A stretch of DNA of 64,000 bases from CBDCZY01 sp965224745 (GTDB lineage Bacteria; Pseudomonadota; Gammaproteobacteria; Methylococcales; Methylomonadaceae): assembly GCA_965224745.1 (NCBI GenBank), contig CBDCZY010000001.1:248001-312000 (forward strand), in the 5' to 3' direction. This document shows positions 8,821 through 18,709 of this stretch, one piece after another; positions within the stretch are counted from its first letter, which is position 1, and the number at the start of each line of letters is the position of its first letter. The position numbers were made by a program, and so were the translations under genes. A model generated the notes under the pieces. The model searched no databases. It was not told the origin of the DNA and saw only the letters and a program-made list of their open reading frames with translations.

Positions 8821-11454
8821 TTAGGATGCTATTTTTTGTCCACTGAATGCGGGTATAAGGACTAGCGCGGATAGTAATGTAAAAGCTATGCCAGTGGCTA
8901 ATAGCAGCCCCATACTAGCAGTTCCTTCGTGGGCGATAAAGGCCATACTGGTAAAGCTACAGAAAGTGGTTAAAGCACTGAAAAAAATACCTCTGGCCGT
9001 GCTTGTTTCTAATATATTGTTATCATTCGGTAAATGCTTTGACAGTCGATGTACCATGTGAATACCACTGTCAACACCCATTCCAAGCAATAATGGCAAT
9101 GCGATTATATTGGCGTAGTTAAATGGGTTGTTAAGCAAGACACTGGTTGCACAAGTGAAAACAGCAGCCATTAGAAGAGGCGCTATGACCAAAAACGTTT
9201 GTTTGACGTTTTTAAAAATAACGAAAATCAATATCGTGATAGCAATGGTGGCGCCAGAAAATGCCTGTATGAAAGCTTTGACTACGACTTTGCCTGATGC
9301 TTTATCAGCGACAGGTAAACCGGAGGTTTTATCATCAATGGATGCTACTTGTTGCACGAATTCTTGCAGATTTTCTTCGTTGTTTAGATCTTTTTCTGGT
9401 TGAATAAGAATCCGGTAGAGTCCATCCTGGCTGACCCAATGTTGTTTGAGTCCGCTGGGGATTTGTTCCAATTCAAAGGGGTAAGCTTGTAAACTGGTTT
9501 TGAGTTGTTGCATGGAAAAAGACAGTAAGCCAAGTAGGTTTACTTCAAGCTTTCTGTGTAAGTCATATGGATTTGGGCTATTTTCAACCATTGCCATATA
9601 GTCTTTAATAAGGTGTCCTAAATTGCTGTATAGAGGATCGATTGGATTATCTGTAGATTGTTCAGCTAACAAGAGTTTATCCAAAAAAGCTTGCAATACT
9701 TTTGTGACATTAGTCGGTTGAATGGGCTGTTCAAATTCCCCGAGTTGGTTGCCTAGCACCAATGCTAAATCATCAAGGATGGACAGTTTTAAGTTTTGCT
9801 CTTCAGGTACAAAGCTACTTAATGTGATAGCTTGTTTGACATCAGGTAGTCCTTCGAACTGGACGGCTCTTTGTTCTGCGCTTGGAAGGTCAGGCGCCAG
9901 TGTCGACAAGGAATAAGGCGAATCTTCCGGGTCAAGCAGCAGATCTCTGAAAGTACTGACAGATTCACTGGTTTGATCACGCAAGTTAACCGGATTTGAA
10001 TCAAAACGAAGCTGAGTGATTATGGCAATGCTGACTAAGGCTAAGATTATCGCTAAAATGCGAATCATGGGGGAAAAGTGAAAAGGAAAAGCAGTCAGGC
10101 TGGCAGGAATATTCCATTTTTTGGCTGTTTCTCCAGGTTTATAGTTCAGAGGTAGCACGTTAAGCAAAGCAGGCAATAAAGTTATCGAAACAAGCAGGCC
10201 GATAAACATGCTGCCTCCTGAAATAAACCCCAGCTCGGATACCCCAGAAAAGTCTGTCGGTACAAAGGCAAAAAAGCCGATGGCTGTGGTGACTGCGCAA
10301 AGCGTTAATGACATACTGACGCAGCGGGTTCCTGCTAAAATGGCCTCTAATGTTTGCATGCCCGTTGCACGCAGTTCTCGGTAGCGTAAACAAACGTGAA
10401 TAGCAAAATCCACACCTAAACCGATGTATAAAACAGCAAAAGCAATCGAAAACAAATTGAGGTGACCAATGGTCATAGCCGCATAGCCGGCAGAAAGGAT
10501 AAGACCGGCAATTAATGTGAGAATGGTGGCAAACAGCAATTTAATTGAGCCAAGTCCGATATACAAACAAATGCAAACCAGAACGAAGGACACTAAACCC
10601 GCTATTAGCGTTCCTTTGGTGGCGCTTTCCAACTCTTCATGTTCGAGGGCTTTTTCTCCGGTAATTCGTACCGTTACTGCGGTGTCTGCTGTTTGTACTG
10701 TCTTGATCAATTCCCGGAGCGCTGAAAAAGAAGTTTCGATCGGTTTTAGTTCTTTAAAATTTACTTTCGGTTTAACCAATATCAGATTACGCTTTTTATC
10801 AAGTGTAGAGTTTCCCCCTAGTATTAGCTTTTGCCACGACAGATAGTGCGTTTGATGTTCTAGTGCTGCCTCAAACGAGTGAATAATTTCGGTTAACAAT
10901 GGTTCGATATCAACCGGCAGTTTTTGATCGCTTTTTTCTAGGGTATAACCTAAGATTGAAAACAGTCCGTCCAGGCTGTAATTTTGTGCTAAATGCCCAA
11001 TAAAAGGCTGGGCTTCTGTTAATTGTTCGGAAAGGGTTTCCAGTTGATCAATGTCTAGAAATAATAAACCTTGTTGTTTAAAAAATGTGGATTGATCAGG
11101 TGCATAAACTGAGTCAAACGTGCTTTTTTTTTGTTTTAGCTGGCGAACTAAATATTCGGTTGTTTTGCTGGCTTGTTCAGAGGTTGGGGCATCAACAACC
11201 AAAATAATAGCATTGGCTTCTTGCGGAAAAGCCTGTTCCAGGCGTTTTCGATTAATTTGAAAAGGTAGGTCTGGTGACAGCATCGCCGAAGTATCGGTGT
11301 TGATACCAAGATGCTTGCTGGTATAAATCGCACTAAGAGTGCAAAGGATGAAAAATAATAATATGACTTCCCACGAGTGCAAAACAAGATAAGCTTGCCA
11401 ATTTTTTAATCTCGAGAACAGCCTGTCAAGCGCTATAACTTTCTTACTTTCCAT
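8821..11454 (-). CDS. hpnN: Hopanoid-associated RND (MMPL) transporter HpnN
   Basis: An 877-residue inner-membrane protein of the MMPL/RND superfamily with two repeats, each of one transmembrane helix (start about residue 27), a large periplasmic domain and a five-helix bundle. The bundles hold the typical FAVLYIGLGVDFAIHVCLRYRE (about residue 340) and LPLLLGMGVDSGIHMVHRL (about residue 790). HpnN moves hopanoids from the inner to the outer membrane in organisms where it has been studied. It starts 5 bases after hpnG and ends 21 bases before hpnO. The HpnM and MlaA genes of the divergent arm may serve the same lipid route. Confidence 0.9.
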   Translation of the reverse strand: MESKKVIALDRLFSRLKNWQAYLVLHSWEVILLFFILCTLSAIYTSKHLGINTDTSAMLSPDLPFQINRKRLEQAFPQEANAIILVVDAPTSEQASKTTEYLVRQLKQKKSTFDSVYAPDQSTFFKQQGLLFLDIDQLETLSEQLTEAQPFIGHLAQNYSLDGLFSILGYTLEKSDQKLPVDIEPLLTEIIHSFEAALEHQTHYLSWQKLILGGNSTLDKKRNLILVKPKVNFKELKPIETSFSALRELIKTVQTADTAVTVRITGEKALEHEELESATKGTLIAGLVSFVLVCICLYIGLGSIKLLFATILTLIAGLILSAGYAAMTIGHLNLFSIAFAVLYIGLGVDFAIHVCLRYRELRATGMQTLEAILAGTRCVSMSLTLCAVTTAIGFFAFVPTDFSGVSELGFISGGSMFIGLLVSITLLPALLNVLPLNYKPGETAKKWNIPASLTAFPFHFSPMIRILAIILALVSIAIITQLRFDSNPVNLRDQTSESVSTFRDLLLDPEDSPYSLSTLAPDLPSAEQRAVQFEGLPDVKQAITLSSFVPEEQNLKLSILDDLALVLGNQLGEFEQPIQPTNVTKVLQAFLDKLLLAEQSTDNPIDPLYSNLGHLIKDYMAMVENSPNPYDLHRKLEVNLLGLLSFSMQQLKTSLQAYPFELEQIPSGLKQHWVSQDGLYRILIQPEKDLNNEENLQEFVQQVASIDDKTSGLPVADKASGKVVVKAFIQAFSGATIAITILIFVIFKNVKQTFLVIAPLLMAAVFTCATSVLLNNPFNYANIIALPLLLGMGVDSGIHMVHRLSKHLPNDNNILETSTARGIFFSALTTFCSFTSMAFIAHEGTASMGLLLATGIAFTLLSALVLIPAFSGQKIAS

Positions 11455-11459
11455 ACATT

Positions 11460-12170
11460 TTATGGTCGAAAATCAACGATATAATCTAAATGTTGGGCAG
11501 CTTTTCTCAGGGTTCTTTGAGCAGCATAAAAATGCAAGCCTAATTTTATCAGCTTAGGTATTTCGAAGGGATGTTTGGTGATGTAGAACAGAAGTTTACG
11601 AAGTTCAATTTTACCTTCCATGTCTGCCGAAAACTCAATCGCTTTTGGTAAGCTCATTCTACTCGTGTCGACAATGGCTCTGACAGCTAAAAATGGAATC
11701 TTTTTTTCATGAGCGAATTTGGCAATAGCGGTACTTTCCATATCGAGTAGGTCGCCATCACAATCTTTTTTTATCAATAATTTTGAATGGCAGCTAGAAA
11801 TAATTTTGGAGCTTTCGATAAGTCGTCCAACATGGAGTGGGAAAAAGTCCCCTAACACGTAGGCCGCATGACGCTGCCATAGAAAATGTAGGTTACGGTC
11901 ATAATGGTTCTCTTCTATGAATTCGACAGGAATTATTAGATCACCCGCTTTTAATTCATCGGCCAAGGCGGCCGAGCAGCCCCAGCTGATCAGTCGGGTC
12001 ACCCCTATATCTATGAGTTTGAGAGCTGCGCGGCGAGCATTTGTTGGACCCATGCCTGAACAAGCAACAACGACATTAGGGGTAACGAAGCTATAATTGC
12101 CTTTTTTGATTTTTTTATTAGTGAGGGTGCTGCGTTCCTCAGGAAGAGCAACAATAATCCCTGTAATCAC
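11460..12170 (-). CDS. hpnG: Hopanoid-associated nucleoside phosphorylase HpnG
   Basis: 236 residues, with the nucleoside phosphorylase (MTA/SAH nucleosidase-like) fold: a GMGPTNARRAALKLI segment, SWGCSAALADELKAGDLIIP, and the purine/ribose site DMESTAIAKFA. HpnG removes adenine from adenosylhopane to give the ribosyl (phosphoribosyl) hopane intermediate, acting after HpnH. It overlaps the shc stop by 4 bases and precedes hpnN by 5 bases, so the run is a true operon. The adenine released is a natural substrate for the apt gene at the operon's end. Confidence 0.88.
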   Translation of the reverse strand: MITGIIVALPEERSTLTNKKIKKGNYSFVTPNVVVACSGMGPTNARRAALKLIDIGVTRLISWGCSAALADELKAGDLIIPVEFIEENHYDRNLHFLWQRHAAYVLGDFFPLHVGRLIESSKIISSCHSKLLIKKDCDGDLLDMESTAIAKFAHEKKIPFLAVRAIVDTSRMSLPKAIEFSADMEGKIELRKLLFYITKHPFEIPKLIKLGLHFYAAQRTLRKAAQHLDYIVDFRP

Positions 12171-14128
12171 TTGTTGCCACGCATGTTTCTATATTTTGCC
12201 AGTGCCCACAACGGGAAAAATTTCGGGTAGCCGTGGTAAATAAGATAAAACACTCTGGGAAACCCTGGGGCATTATGGATGTTATCATGCCAAAACCCAT
12301 CTGACTGTTGTGTTCTTAGTAAAAGGTTAATACCTGCTACAACCTCTGGGCTATTGACTTCACCAGCCGCCATGAGTCCAAGTAATGCCCAGGCAGTATG
12401 AACCGCTGAACTGATATGATAATGTCCACGTTTTTGGTTGTCGAAATAACTGTCATTATCTTCACCCCAACCACCGTCTTCTCTTTGTATGCTTTTTAAC
12501 CAGGATACTGCTTGAGTATACATCGGATCGTTACCGGGCAAATTGGTTTGCTCAATGCCCATTAATACCGACCAGGTCCCATAAATATAGTTGGTGCCCC
12601 AGCGACCAAACCAACTGCCATCAGCTTCTTGTTCATTTCTAATATAGTTAATACAACTGTCCATGTAAGGTTGGTATTGTGTATGTCCTTGCTTGATCAA
12701 CTTACCCATGAACATAATGCAACGAGCGCTGACGTCGGCTGTTGGAGGGTCCAGCAGAGCGCCATGATCTGCAAAAGGGATTTCGTTTAGATAGTAGTAT
12801 TCATTATCAACTTCGAAAGCGCTGAAGCCGCCATTTGTTGACTGCATGCCGACAACCCACCTGGCAGCTCGGTGTAGCGATTCATCCAAATCTGTTTCTT
12901 CGGTTTGCGCCATGGCAAAAGCAATTACTGCGGTGTCGTCAATATCGGGATAATATGCATTTGCAAATTGAAATGCCCAGCCACCACCTTCCAAAGTTGG
13001 GCGATCCCTGCGCCAATCGCCAGGTTCGTGATGAAGCTGAACGCTTTTCAGCCAGTCATAGGCTTTAGCAAGTGGTTTTTGGTAGTCGGTTAGACTAATT
13101 TCTTGCAACGCCAAAGCGGATAGTCCGGTATCCCATACGGGCGATAAACAGGGTTGGCAATAAGCCTCGTGGTCTTTTATGATCAACAGTTTATCAATCG
13201 CCTTGCGAGCTGTTACAACACGCTCATCCGACGCTGGAATACCTAGCAGTAACATGGCTTCGTAGGCATTGACCATAGCAGGGAAAATACCACCTAGACC
13301 ATCTTCACCGTTCAATCTTGCTGTAAACCATTTTAGTGCTTTGTCGGTTGCTTTTTTGGTCATTGCTGCAGGAATGAGGGGTCTAGTCAATAAACCAATT
13401 TTATCTAATGCCAGGAAGCACTTGTTCAGTAGACCGCGTTTTGGAAAATAATGCTTTTCTTCAAAAGGATGGGTGGTAAATAATTCCAAAATATCGATGT
13501 CATGCGGGTTGTTTGCTGTGGCTTTGTAAGTGCAAAGAATGAACAAAGGAACCATGACAGTTCTAGACCAATATGAGACCTTGTCTAAATGGAAAGGAAA
13601 CCACTTAGGCAGCAGCATAATCTCTACAGGAATGTAAGGGACTCCTTGCCACGGAATTTGTTCGAAGGTTGCGAGAGCAATACGAGTGAAAACGTTGGCT
13701 TTTGCTGCGCCGCCCTGGCTAAGAATAAAATTTCTGAGCCGCACCATGTGCTCTGCTGAGGGAATATCGCCAGCTAATTTCAACGCAAAGTACACTTTAA
13801 CACTACAACTAATATCCCCAGCTCCCCCTTTATAAAGGGGGTAGCTTCCATCATTCGATTGCTGGTGTCTTAAATAGGTGGCAATCTTAGTTTGCAGCTC
13901 ATTATTGATGTCACCGATATAATGCATCATCATGATGTACTCTGCGGGAATGGTGCAATCGGCTTCAAATTCGAAAACCCAATAGCCGTCTTCAGACTGC
14001 AAGTCTAATAATTGATCACTTGCGAGTTGAATGGCTGTATTTAGCAGTTCAGTTTGATTGTTAATCGATACCACATGCTCCTGAGTTTTGGAAATATCTG
14101 AAGTTTCTGAGGTGGTTTCGTCAAACAT
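12167..14128 (-). CDS. shc: Squalene-hopene cyclase
   Basis: 653 residues, typical for the family (HpnF/SHC). It cyclises squalene to diploptene/diplopterol at the membrane surface. The acid motif DIDDTA lies near residue 394, and many QW repeats (for example QLASDQLLDLQSEDGYWVFE, QEADGSWFGRWG, QREDGGWGEDNDSY, QQSDGFWHD) run through both alpha-alpha barrels. Most of the conserved aromatic cavity segments, such as GTYFPLWALAKYR-like end, are present. It follows the squalene synthase gene after 27 bases and overlaps hpnG by 4 bases. An N-terminal extension of about 25 residues precedes the first QW motif. Confidence 0.97.
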   Translation of the reverse strand: MFDETTSETSDISKTQEHVVSINNQTELLNTAIQLASDQLLDLQSEDGYWVFEFEADCTIPAEYIMMMHYIGDINNELQTKIATYLRHQQSNDGSYPLYKGGAGDISCSVKVYFALKLAGDIPSAEHMVRLRNFILSQGGAAKANVFTRIALATFEQIPWQGVPYIPVEIMLLPKWFPFHLDKVSYWSRTVMVPLFILCTYKATANNPHDIDILELFTTHPFEEKHYFPKRGLLNKCFLALDKIGLLTRPLIPAAMTKKATDKALKWFTARLNGEDGLGGIFPAMVNAYEAMLLLGIPASDERVVTARKAIDKLLIIKDHEAYCQPCLSPVWDTGLSALALQEISLTDYQKPLAKAYDWLKSVQLHHEPGDWRRDRPTLEGGGWAFQFANAYYPDIDDTAVIAFAMAQTEETDLDESLHRAARWVVGMQSTNGGFSAFEVDNEYYYLNEIPFADHGALLDPPTADVSARCIMFMGKLIKQGHTQYQPYMDSCINYIRNEQEADGSWFGRWGTNYIYGTWSVLMGIEQTNLPGNDPMYTQAVSWLKSIQREDGGWGEDNDSYFDNQKRGHYHISSAVHTAWALLGLMAAGEVNSPEVVAGINLLLRTQQSDGFWHDNIHNAPGFPRVFYLIYHGYPKFFPLWALAKYRNMRGNK

Positions 14129-14155
14129 CGTTTTTCCTTAGTAGTAATAACAAAA

Positions 14156-15241
14156 TTAATTATTTTGGGTTGCTTGATACTGCCAGTCAGGCGTTTTCAA
14201 GCCAGAACTGGCAAGCTTAAATAAAAGCTTCAAAAGGGTGTTGCTTTGACCAGTTAAGCGGGTTGCTAAGATGGTCGTTTTCACACTGCGTCGAGAAATT
14301 TTAGCTTGATTGGATGCCGTAAAATCAAGGTTATGTTTAATTTTTCTTAACGTTAAGACCGCCATTCCTAACGCCCATAAACAGAATGCACGGATGCCTT
14401 TTTCACGAGGTGGAATCATTAAGGTAAATTCAAGTGCATTATGTAAATGAAGAATTGCTATGTCTATAAGATGAGCAACACCAAGCTGAAATTGTTCAGA
14501 ATTGGTTTTCACGCTCAGTTTGCCTAGGTCGTAGCCTACTTCATCGAAAATATCCTTGGGTAACCAACAAACATCACGTTTCGCGTCGTCCCAGATATCT
14601 TTCAAAATATTGGTCATTTGCAAACCTTGACCAAATGAAACAGCCAAAACGAGTAACTCTGGTTGCTTATCCTTAATTTCCGGAACTTCATGACAAAACA
14701 GTTTGGCCAGCATTTCTCCGACACAGCCAGCTACAAAGTAACAATAGTTATCCATGTCTGCCATGCTTTTAAGGCCTGCATGCAGGTTTAGATTTTGAAA
14801 CTTTGGCATTCCTCCTGCCATTGTTTCGACACACGTCGTCAAGGCTTCTTGTTGAACCGTTTCAAGTTGATGAGTGATTAAAATCACAGAAGGAATGAAG
14901 CGAATTAATGTGTGTTCAGCCGGAAGAGTTTGTTGTGAAAGCAATGGCGTTAAGCGTTCTGCAAAGGCGTCTGAGGGAGACTCTCCTTTCACAACACTGA
15001 TGAAATCAGAACAGAACTCTTGTTTTTGGTTGGCCGAAAGTGATACTTCATCCTCAATGGTATCAACAATACGGCACAGCAAATAGGCATTTGAAACTGC
15101 AAAACGAAGGTTTTTTGGAAGTTGCGGTATCGTTAGGGCAAATGTTCTGGATACGCCTTCGAGCAAAACGTCTTGCAATTCTTGTTGTGGCAACGATTGC
15201 AATGTTTCAGGATTATTGGCCGTAAGTGATGATTGAATCAT
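14156..15241 (-). CDS. Squalene synthase (farnesyl-diphosphate farnesyltransferase, eukaryote-like SQS type)
   Basis: 361 residues of the trans-isoprenyl diphosphate synthase head-to-head family. Visible are GVSRTFALTIPQLP (about residue 31), the first Asp-rich motif DTIEDE (about 60), YCYFVAGCVGEML (about 163) and the second Asp-rich motif in LQMTNILKDIWDDAKRDVCWLP (about 215-235). The SRTFALTI and YC.VAG.VGE.L pattern is that of single-enzyme squalene synthases, which make squalene from two FPP using NADPH, and not of the three-enzyme HpnC/D/E route; none of hpnC, hpnD or hpnE is in the window. It is the first gene of the minus-strand hopanoid operon. Confidence 0.88.
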   Translation of the reverse strand: MIQSSLTANNPETLQSLPQQELQDVLLEGVSRTFALTIPQLPKNLRFAVSNAYLLCRIVDTIEDEVSLSANQKQEFCSDFISVVKGESPSDAFAERLTPLLSQQTLPAEHTLIRFIPSVILITHQLETVQQEALTTCVETMAGGMPKFQNLNLHAGLKSMADMDNYCYFVAGCVGEMLAKLFCHEVPEIKDKQPELLVLAVSFGQGLQMTNILKDIWDDAKRDVCWLPKDIFDEVGYDLGKLSVKTNSEQFQLGVAHLIDIAILHLHNALEFTLMIPPREKGIRAFCLWALGMAVLTLRKIKHNLDFTASNQAKISRRSVKTTILATRLTGQSNTLLKLLFKLASSGLKTPDWQYQATQNN

Positions 15242-15703
15242 TTAAATTGAAATGCGGACAATTGATTACAGGCTCGACAGAGCGAATTTGTAGCTATTTT
15301 ACAAAAGATGTTGTTTTTTTGCAAATACATAATGTATTAGTTTGGGAAGCTCTGCAAGATGCGTAAAAAATACAAGCACATCTAAAAATAACATTAAAAA
15401 CACTCTGTATACTACTAATTTTACGATATAATACATTTAAGTCAAGGTATATCGATATTCCTTTAATAGTGTTGCTTAAATACAATTTTGTTTGGAATAA
15501 AGTTAAGTTTTTGAATAGACATAGATAATTAAAAACTCAACTTATTCAATGATATAAAGATTTATAAGTGATCGTTGAAAAGGCATATTTGTATATATAA
15601 TGTTGAAAATTAGGAACAAGTTCTTATTCTGTTTGTAAGTTAGTGTTTTTTTTATTATTGTTGTTATAATGCAACATAAATTTAACCTATTGGAGTTTTC
15701 GCT
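15242..15703. other. Divergent promoter region between the two hopanoid arms
   Basis: 462 bases, about 75% AT, between the squalene synthase start (minus) and hpnH (plus). It must hold promoters for both arms. A good -10 box for hpnH is visible (see its entry). I see no riboswitch-like structure and no believable small gene. Confidence 0.55.
15642..15670 (+). promoter_or_regulatory. Candidate sigma-70 promoter of the hpnH arm
   Basis: A perfect TATAAT (15665-15670) lies 33 bases before the hpnH start; the hexamer 17 bases upstream (AGTGTT, 15642-15647) is a poor -35. hpnH itself has TTGGAG 8-12 bases before its ATG. Confidence 0.45.
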
Positions 15704-16819
15704 ATGAGTGTCCCTTTAAGTCAACAGCTAAAAGTGGGTAGTTACCTAATTAAACAGAAGCTTAAAGGTGTTAAGCGTTATCCGCTGGTTTTAATGTTGG
15801 AACCATTATTCCGTTGCAATCTTGCCTGTGCTGGGTGTGGCAAGATAGATTATCCTGATGAAATTTTGGATAAAAGGCTGTCGGTGGAAGAATGTCTTAC
15901 AGCGGCAGATGAATGCGAAGCACCGATCGTTTCTATCCCTGGAGGTGAGCCACTCATTCATAAAGAAATGCCGCAAATAGTGGAAGGCTTAATTGAGCGT
16001 AAAAAATTTGTTTATCTGTGTACTAATGCGTTACTTCTGAAAAAAAGAATAGGTGACTATAAGCCTTCGCCTTATTTGACATTTTCAATCCATTTGGATG
16101 GTAACGAAGAAAGACACGATGATTCGGTTTGTCAAAAAGGTGTTTTTGATAAAGCCGTAGAAGCTATCAAGCTGGCATTGAGCCGAGGTTTTAGAGTGAC
16201 TGTAAATGCCACTTTTTTTCAAGGTGAAAAGGCAGAAGAAGTAGCAGAATTCTTGGATTATGTAACTGAACTAGGCGTTGAAGGAGCAACGATGTCACCT
16301 GGATTCAGTTATGAACATGCACCGAGACAAGATGTTTTTATCCAAAACCGAGATACCAAAGAATTATTTCGTGCCATATTCAAATTAGGTAAACTTCGGA
16401 AAAGAAAATGGAAGCTTAACCATTCCAGTCTATATTTGGACTTTTTGGCGGGTAATCAAGCTTATAATTGTACTCCCTGGGGTAATCCAACCCGAAATGT
16501 TTTTGGCTGGCAAAAACCTTGCTACCTACTATCAGATGAAGGCTATGCAGAAACCTTTCAAGGTTTAATTGATGAAACGCCTTGGGAGGATTATGGAACT
16601 AGCAAGAATCCGAAATGTGCTAATTGCATGGCACATTGTGGTTATGAAGCAACTGCTGTAGAAGACACTCTTTCACACCCTTTAAAGGCGTTATATACTA
16701 AGGTAATGGGCCCAAAAACGGATGGGGATTTGTTACCCGAACCAGTACCGCAATATAAAAAAGCGAATGCCAGTGCTTTAGACAAAATAGCTGTTCGCGT
16801 AGAGGTAACAGATCATTAG
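15704..16819 (+). CDS. hpnH: Adenosyl-hopene transferase HpnH (radical SAM)
   Basis: 371 residues. The radical-SAM cluster motif CNLACAGCG is near residue 38, followed by the SAM-binding SIPGGEPLIH and a C-terminal Cys-rich segment (CANCMAHCGYEA, about residue 310) typical of the HpnH group with a DUF3463 tail. HpnH adds a 5'-deoxyadenosyl radical to diploptene to form adenosylhopane, the first step of the C35 side chain. TTGGAG upstream supports the ATG. It leads the plus-strand arm, divergent from squalene synthase; hpnB follows after 118 bases, so a second promoter there is possible. Confidence 0.95.
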   Translation: MSVPLSQQLKVGSYLIKQKLKGVKRYPLVLMLEPLFRCNLACAGCGKIDYPDEILDKRLSVEECLTAADECEAPIVSIPGGEPLIHKEMPQIVEGLIERKKFVYLCTNALLLKKRIGDYKPSPYLTFSIHLDGNEERHDDSVCQKGVFDKAVEAIKLALSRGFRVTVNATFFQGEKAEEVAEFLDYVTELGVEGATMSPGFSYEHAPRQDVFIQNRDTKELFRAIFKLGKLRKRKWKLNHSSLYLDFLAGNQAYNCTPWGNPTRNVFGWQKPCYLLSDEGYAETFQGLIDETPWEDYGTSKNPKCANCMAHCGYEATAVEDTLSHPLKALYTKVMGPKTDGDLLPEPVPQYKKANASALDKIAVRVEVTDH

Positions 16820-16937
16820 CAATTTACCCTGTTATCTAAATAAACGTAATAACTGACTATAATGAGTGTACACACTGCCTTAGTCGCTTTATTTTTTAAC
16901 CCCCTCAGCACAAGCAAGCGTTAGTTAGCATTTCTCG

Positions 16938-18053
16938 ATGCTTTATCTATTGATCGCTTCCCTGGTAGTGTGGTCGTTGATTTTGTTGTTACCCTGGAAG
17001 CCATGGCAAACCAACGAGAGTTTTGAAGCAACCAGTGATGCTGGTGCTTCTGCTAATCTCAGCGACATAACTATCGTCATCCCGGCCCGTAACGAAGCCG
17101 ATGTGATCGGTCAGACATTAGCTTCGCTACCAAATCAAGGTTTTGGATTGCAGATTATCGTAGTCAACGATCATTCTACAGACAAAACTGAACAGGTTGT
17201 CTTAGCTTCTGAGGTGTCAAACCTCAATTTAGTTCAATCTGCAGAGCTTCCGCAGGGTTGGACAGGGAAGGTTTGGGCGCAGCACCAAGGGCTTCAACAC
17301 GTTAAAACTCCGTTGGTTTTATTGCTGGATGCGGACATTAAACTTTTTCCGGGCGTTCTGTGTTCTTTAAAAACCCGCCTATTGGAAAGTGATATAGATT
17401 TCATTTCTTTAATGGCCAAGCTGAGATTTTCAGCTGGGTGGGAAAAACTTTTAGTGCCAGCTTTCATTTTCTTTTTCAAAATGCTTTATCCCTTTGCTTT
17501 ATCAAACGATCCTAACAGTCCCATCGCTGCGGCTGCCGGAGGGTTCATTTTATTAAAAACTGATATTCTCAGTTCCAATAATGGTATGTCCAGTATTAAA
17601 GATTGTTTGATAGATGACTGTGCTTTAGCGAAAATGGTTAAGCAAAAGGGCTACAAGACTTGGATAGGAATAACTAATTCAGTCATCAGTATTCGGCCAT
17701 ATCAATCATTGGCTGAAATTTGGAACATGGTCGCAAGAACCGCCTATACACAACTAAAATACTCAGTAATTTTATTAGTAATCTGCACGTTTTTAATGTT
17801 TCTTCTCTTTTTGCTGCCAGTGTTAGGTTTGGCAGATGGAAATATTGCAGTGCAAGCAGTTAGTTTTTTGATTTATTCCGTTATGATGTTTTGCTATGCA
17901 CCTATTTTGGATTTTTATGGTCTGTCAAAAGTATGGTGCATTTTTATGCCATTCATAGCATGTCTGTATTTACTCATGGTATGGACGTCAGCTTATAAAT
18001 ATTGGAGAGGAGAAAAATCCAACTGGAAGGGACGCACCTATCAAACGGCTTGA
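16938..18053 (+). CDS. hpnB: Hopanoid-associated glycosyltransferase HpnB
   Basis: 371-residue family 2 glycosyltransferase with an N-terminal membrane anchor (YLLIASLVVWSLILLLPW), a GT-A domain with ITIVIPARNEADVIGQTL, the metal-binding DADIK and the acceptor region IDDCALAKMVKQKG, then three to four C-terminal transmembrane helices (about residues 275-365). HpnB proteins are found in hopanoid clusters and are thought to add a sugar to bacteriohopanetetrol or related BHPs; direct biochemical proof is thin, so the reaction is inferred. It is 21 bases before hpnM. Confidence 0.88.
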   Translation: MLYLLIASLVVWSLILLLPWKPWQTNESFEATSDAGASANLSDITIVIPARNEADVIGQTLASLPNQGFGLQIIVVNDHSTDKTEQVVLASEVSNLNLVQSAELPQGWTGKVWAQHQGLQHVKTPLVLLLDADIKLFPGVLCSLKTRLLESDIDFISLMAKLRFSAGWEKLLVPAFIFFFKMLYPFALSNDPNSPIAAAAGGFILLKTDILSSNNGMSSIKDCLIDDCALAKMVKQKGYKTWIGITNSVISIRPYQSLAEIWNMVARTAYTQLKYSVILLVICTFLMFLLFLLPVLGLADGNIAVQAVSFLIYSVMMFCYAPILDFYGLSKVWCIFMPFIACLYLLMVWTSAYKYWRGEKSNWKGRTYQTA

Positions 18054-18074
18054 TGAAATAAGGGGAATTTTTTA

Positions 18075-18695
18075 ATGTACACTTCGAAATCTTTAAAGAT
18101 AAGATTGTTATTGTTGTTGTCTTCATTTTGTCTGTTGCCAGGCGCTTTGGCTGAAGAGGGCAACGATGTATCAGCTAGAAAAGTAATAGAAGATTTTCAG
18201 AATATACTGATCGAAACGATGAAGCAAGGCAAGCAGCTTGGTTATACAGGCCGTTTTGAAAAGCTAAAGCCAGCTATTGAATCCAGCCACGATTTGCAAA
18301 AAATTACACGTATAGTTGTAGGGAAAGGATGGAAGGATTTAACAGAAGATCAGAAGAAAAAAGTTACCGATTCTTTTTCAGAGTTAAGCATTGCTGCCTA
18401 CGCCAAAAATTTTGATAGTTATTCAGGTGAAAAATTTGTTCTCAAAGCAGAAGATTCGACGGCCAGAGGAGGCAAGGTATTTCATTATGATTTTGTGCTG
18501 ACAGACGCAGAAGATGTTAAATTTCAATATCATATGATTAAGTCAGGTAATAACTGGTTAATTGTAAATGTCATTGCAAATGGTGTTAGTGATCTGGCTC
18601 TCAGAAGATCTGAATATGCCAGCATTTTGGAGCGAGAAAATTTCGATACCCTGATTACTAAAATAAAAGGTAAAATAAAGGATTATTCGCAATAA
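18075..18695 (+). CDS. hpnM: HpnM, MlaC/Ttg2D-family periplasmic lipid-binding protein
   Basis: 206 residues with a Sec signal peptide (LLLLLSSFCLLPGALA, cleavage before EEGND). The rest matches the MlaC (toluene tolerance Ttg2D) fold: helical N-terminus, the DLQKITRIVVGKGWKDLT segment, YAKNFDSYSGEKF, then VKFQYHMIKSGNNWLIVNVIANGVS. MlaC carries phospholipids across the periplasm; HpnM is the hopanoid-cluster member, probably ferrying hopanoids or keeping outer membrane asymmetry. It lies 14 bases before the MlaA-like lipoprotein, a partner in the Mla system. Confidence 0.88.
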   Translation: MYTSKSLKIRLLLLLSSFCLLPGALAEEGNDVSARKVIEDFQNILIETMKQGKQLGYTGRFEKLKPAIESSHDLQKITRIVVGKGWKDLTEDQKKKVTDSFSELSIAAYAKNFDSYSGEKFVLKAEDSTARGGKVFHYDFVLTDAEDVKFQYHMIKSGNNWLIVNVIANGVSDLALRRSEYASILERENFDTLITKIKGKIKDYSQ

Positions 18696-18709
18696 AGAAA
18701 AACGCTAGC

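Noticed and set aside
15294..15485. 63-codon minus-strand frame in the squalene synthase/hpnH gap
   Set aside because: No ribosome site and no protein-like pattern; sits in promoter DNA.
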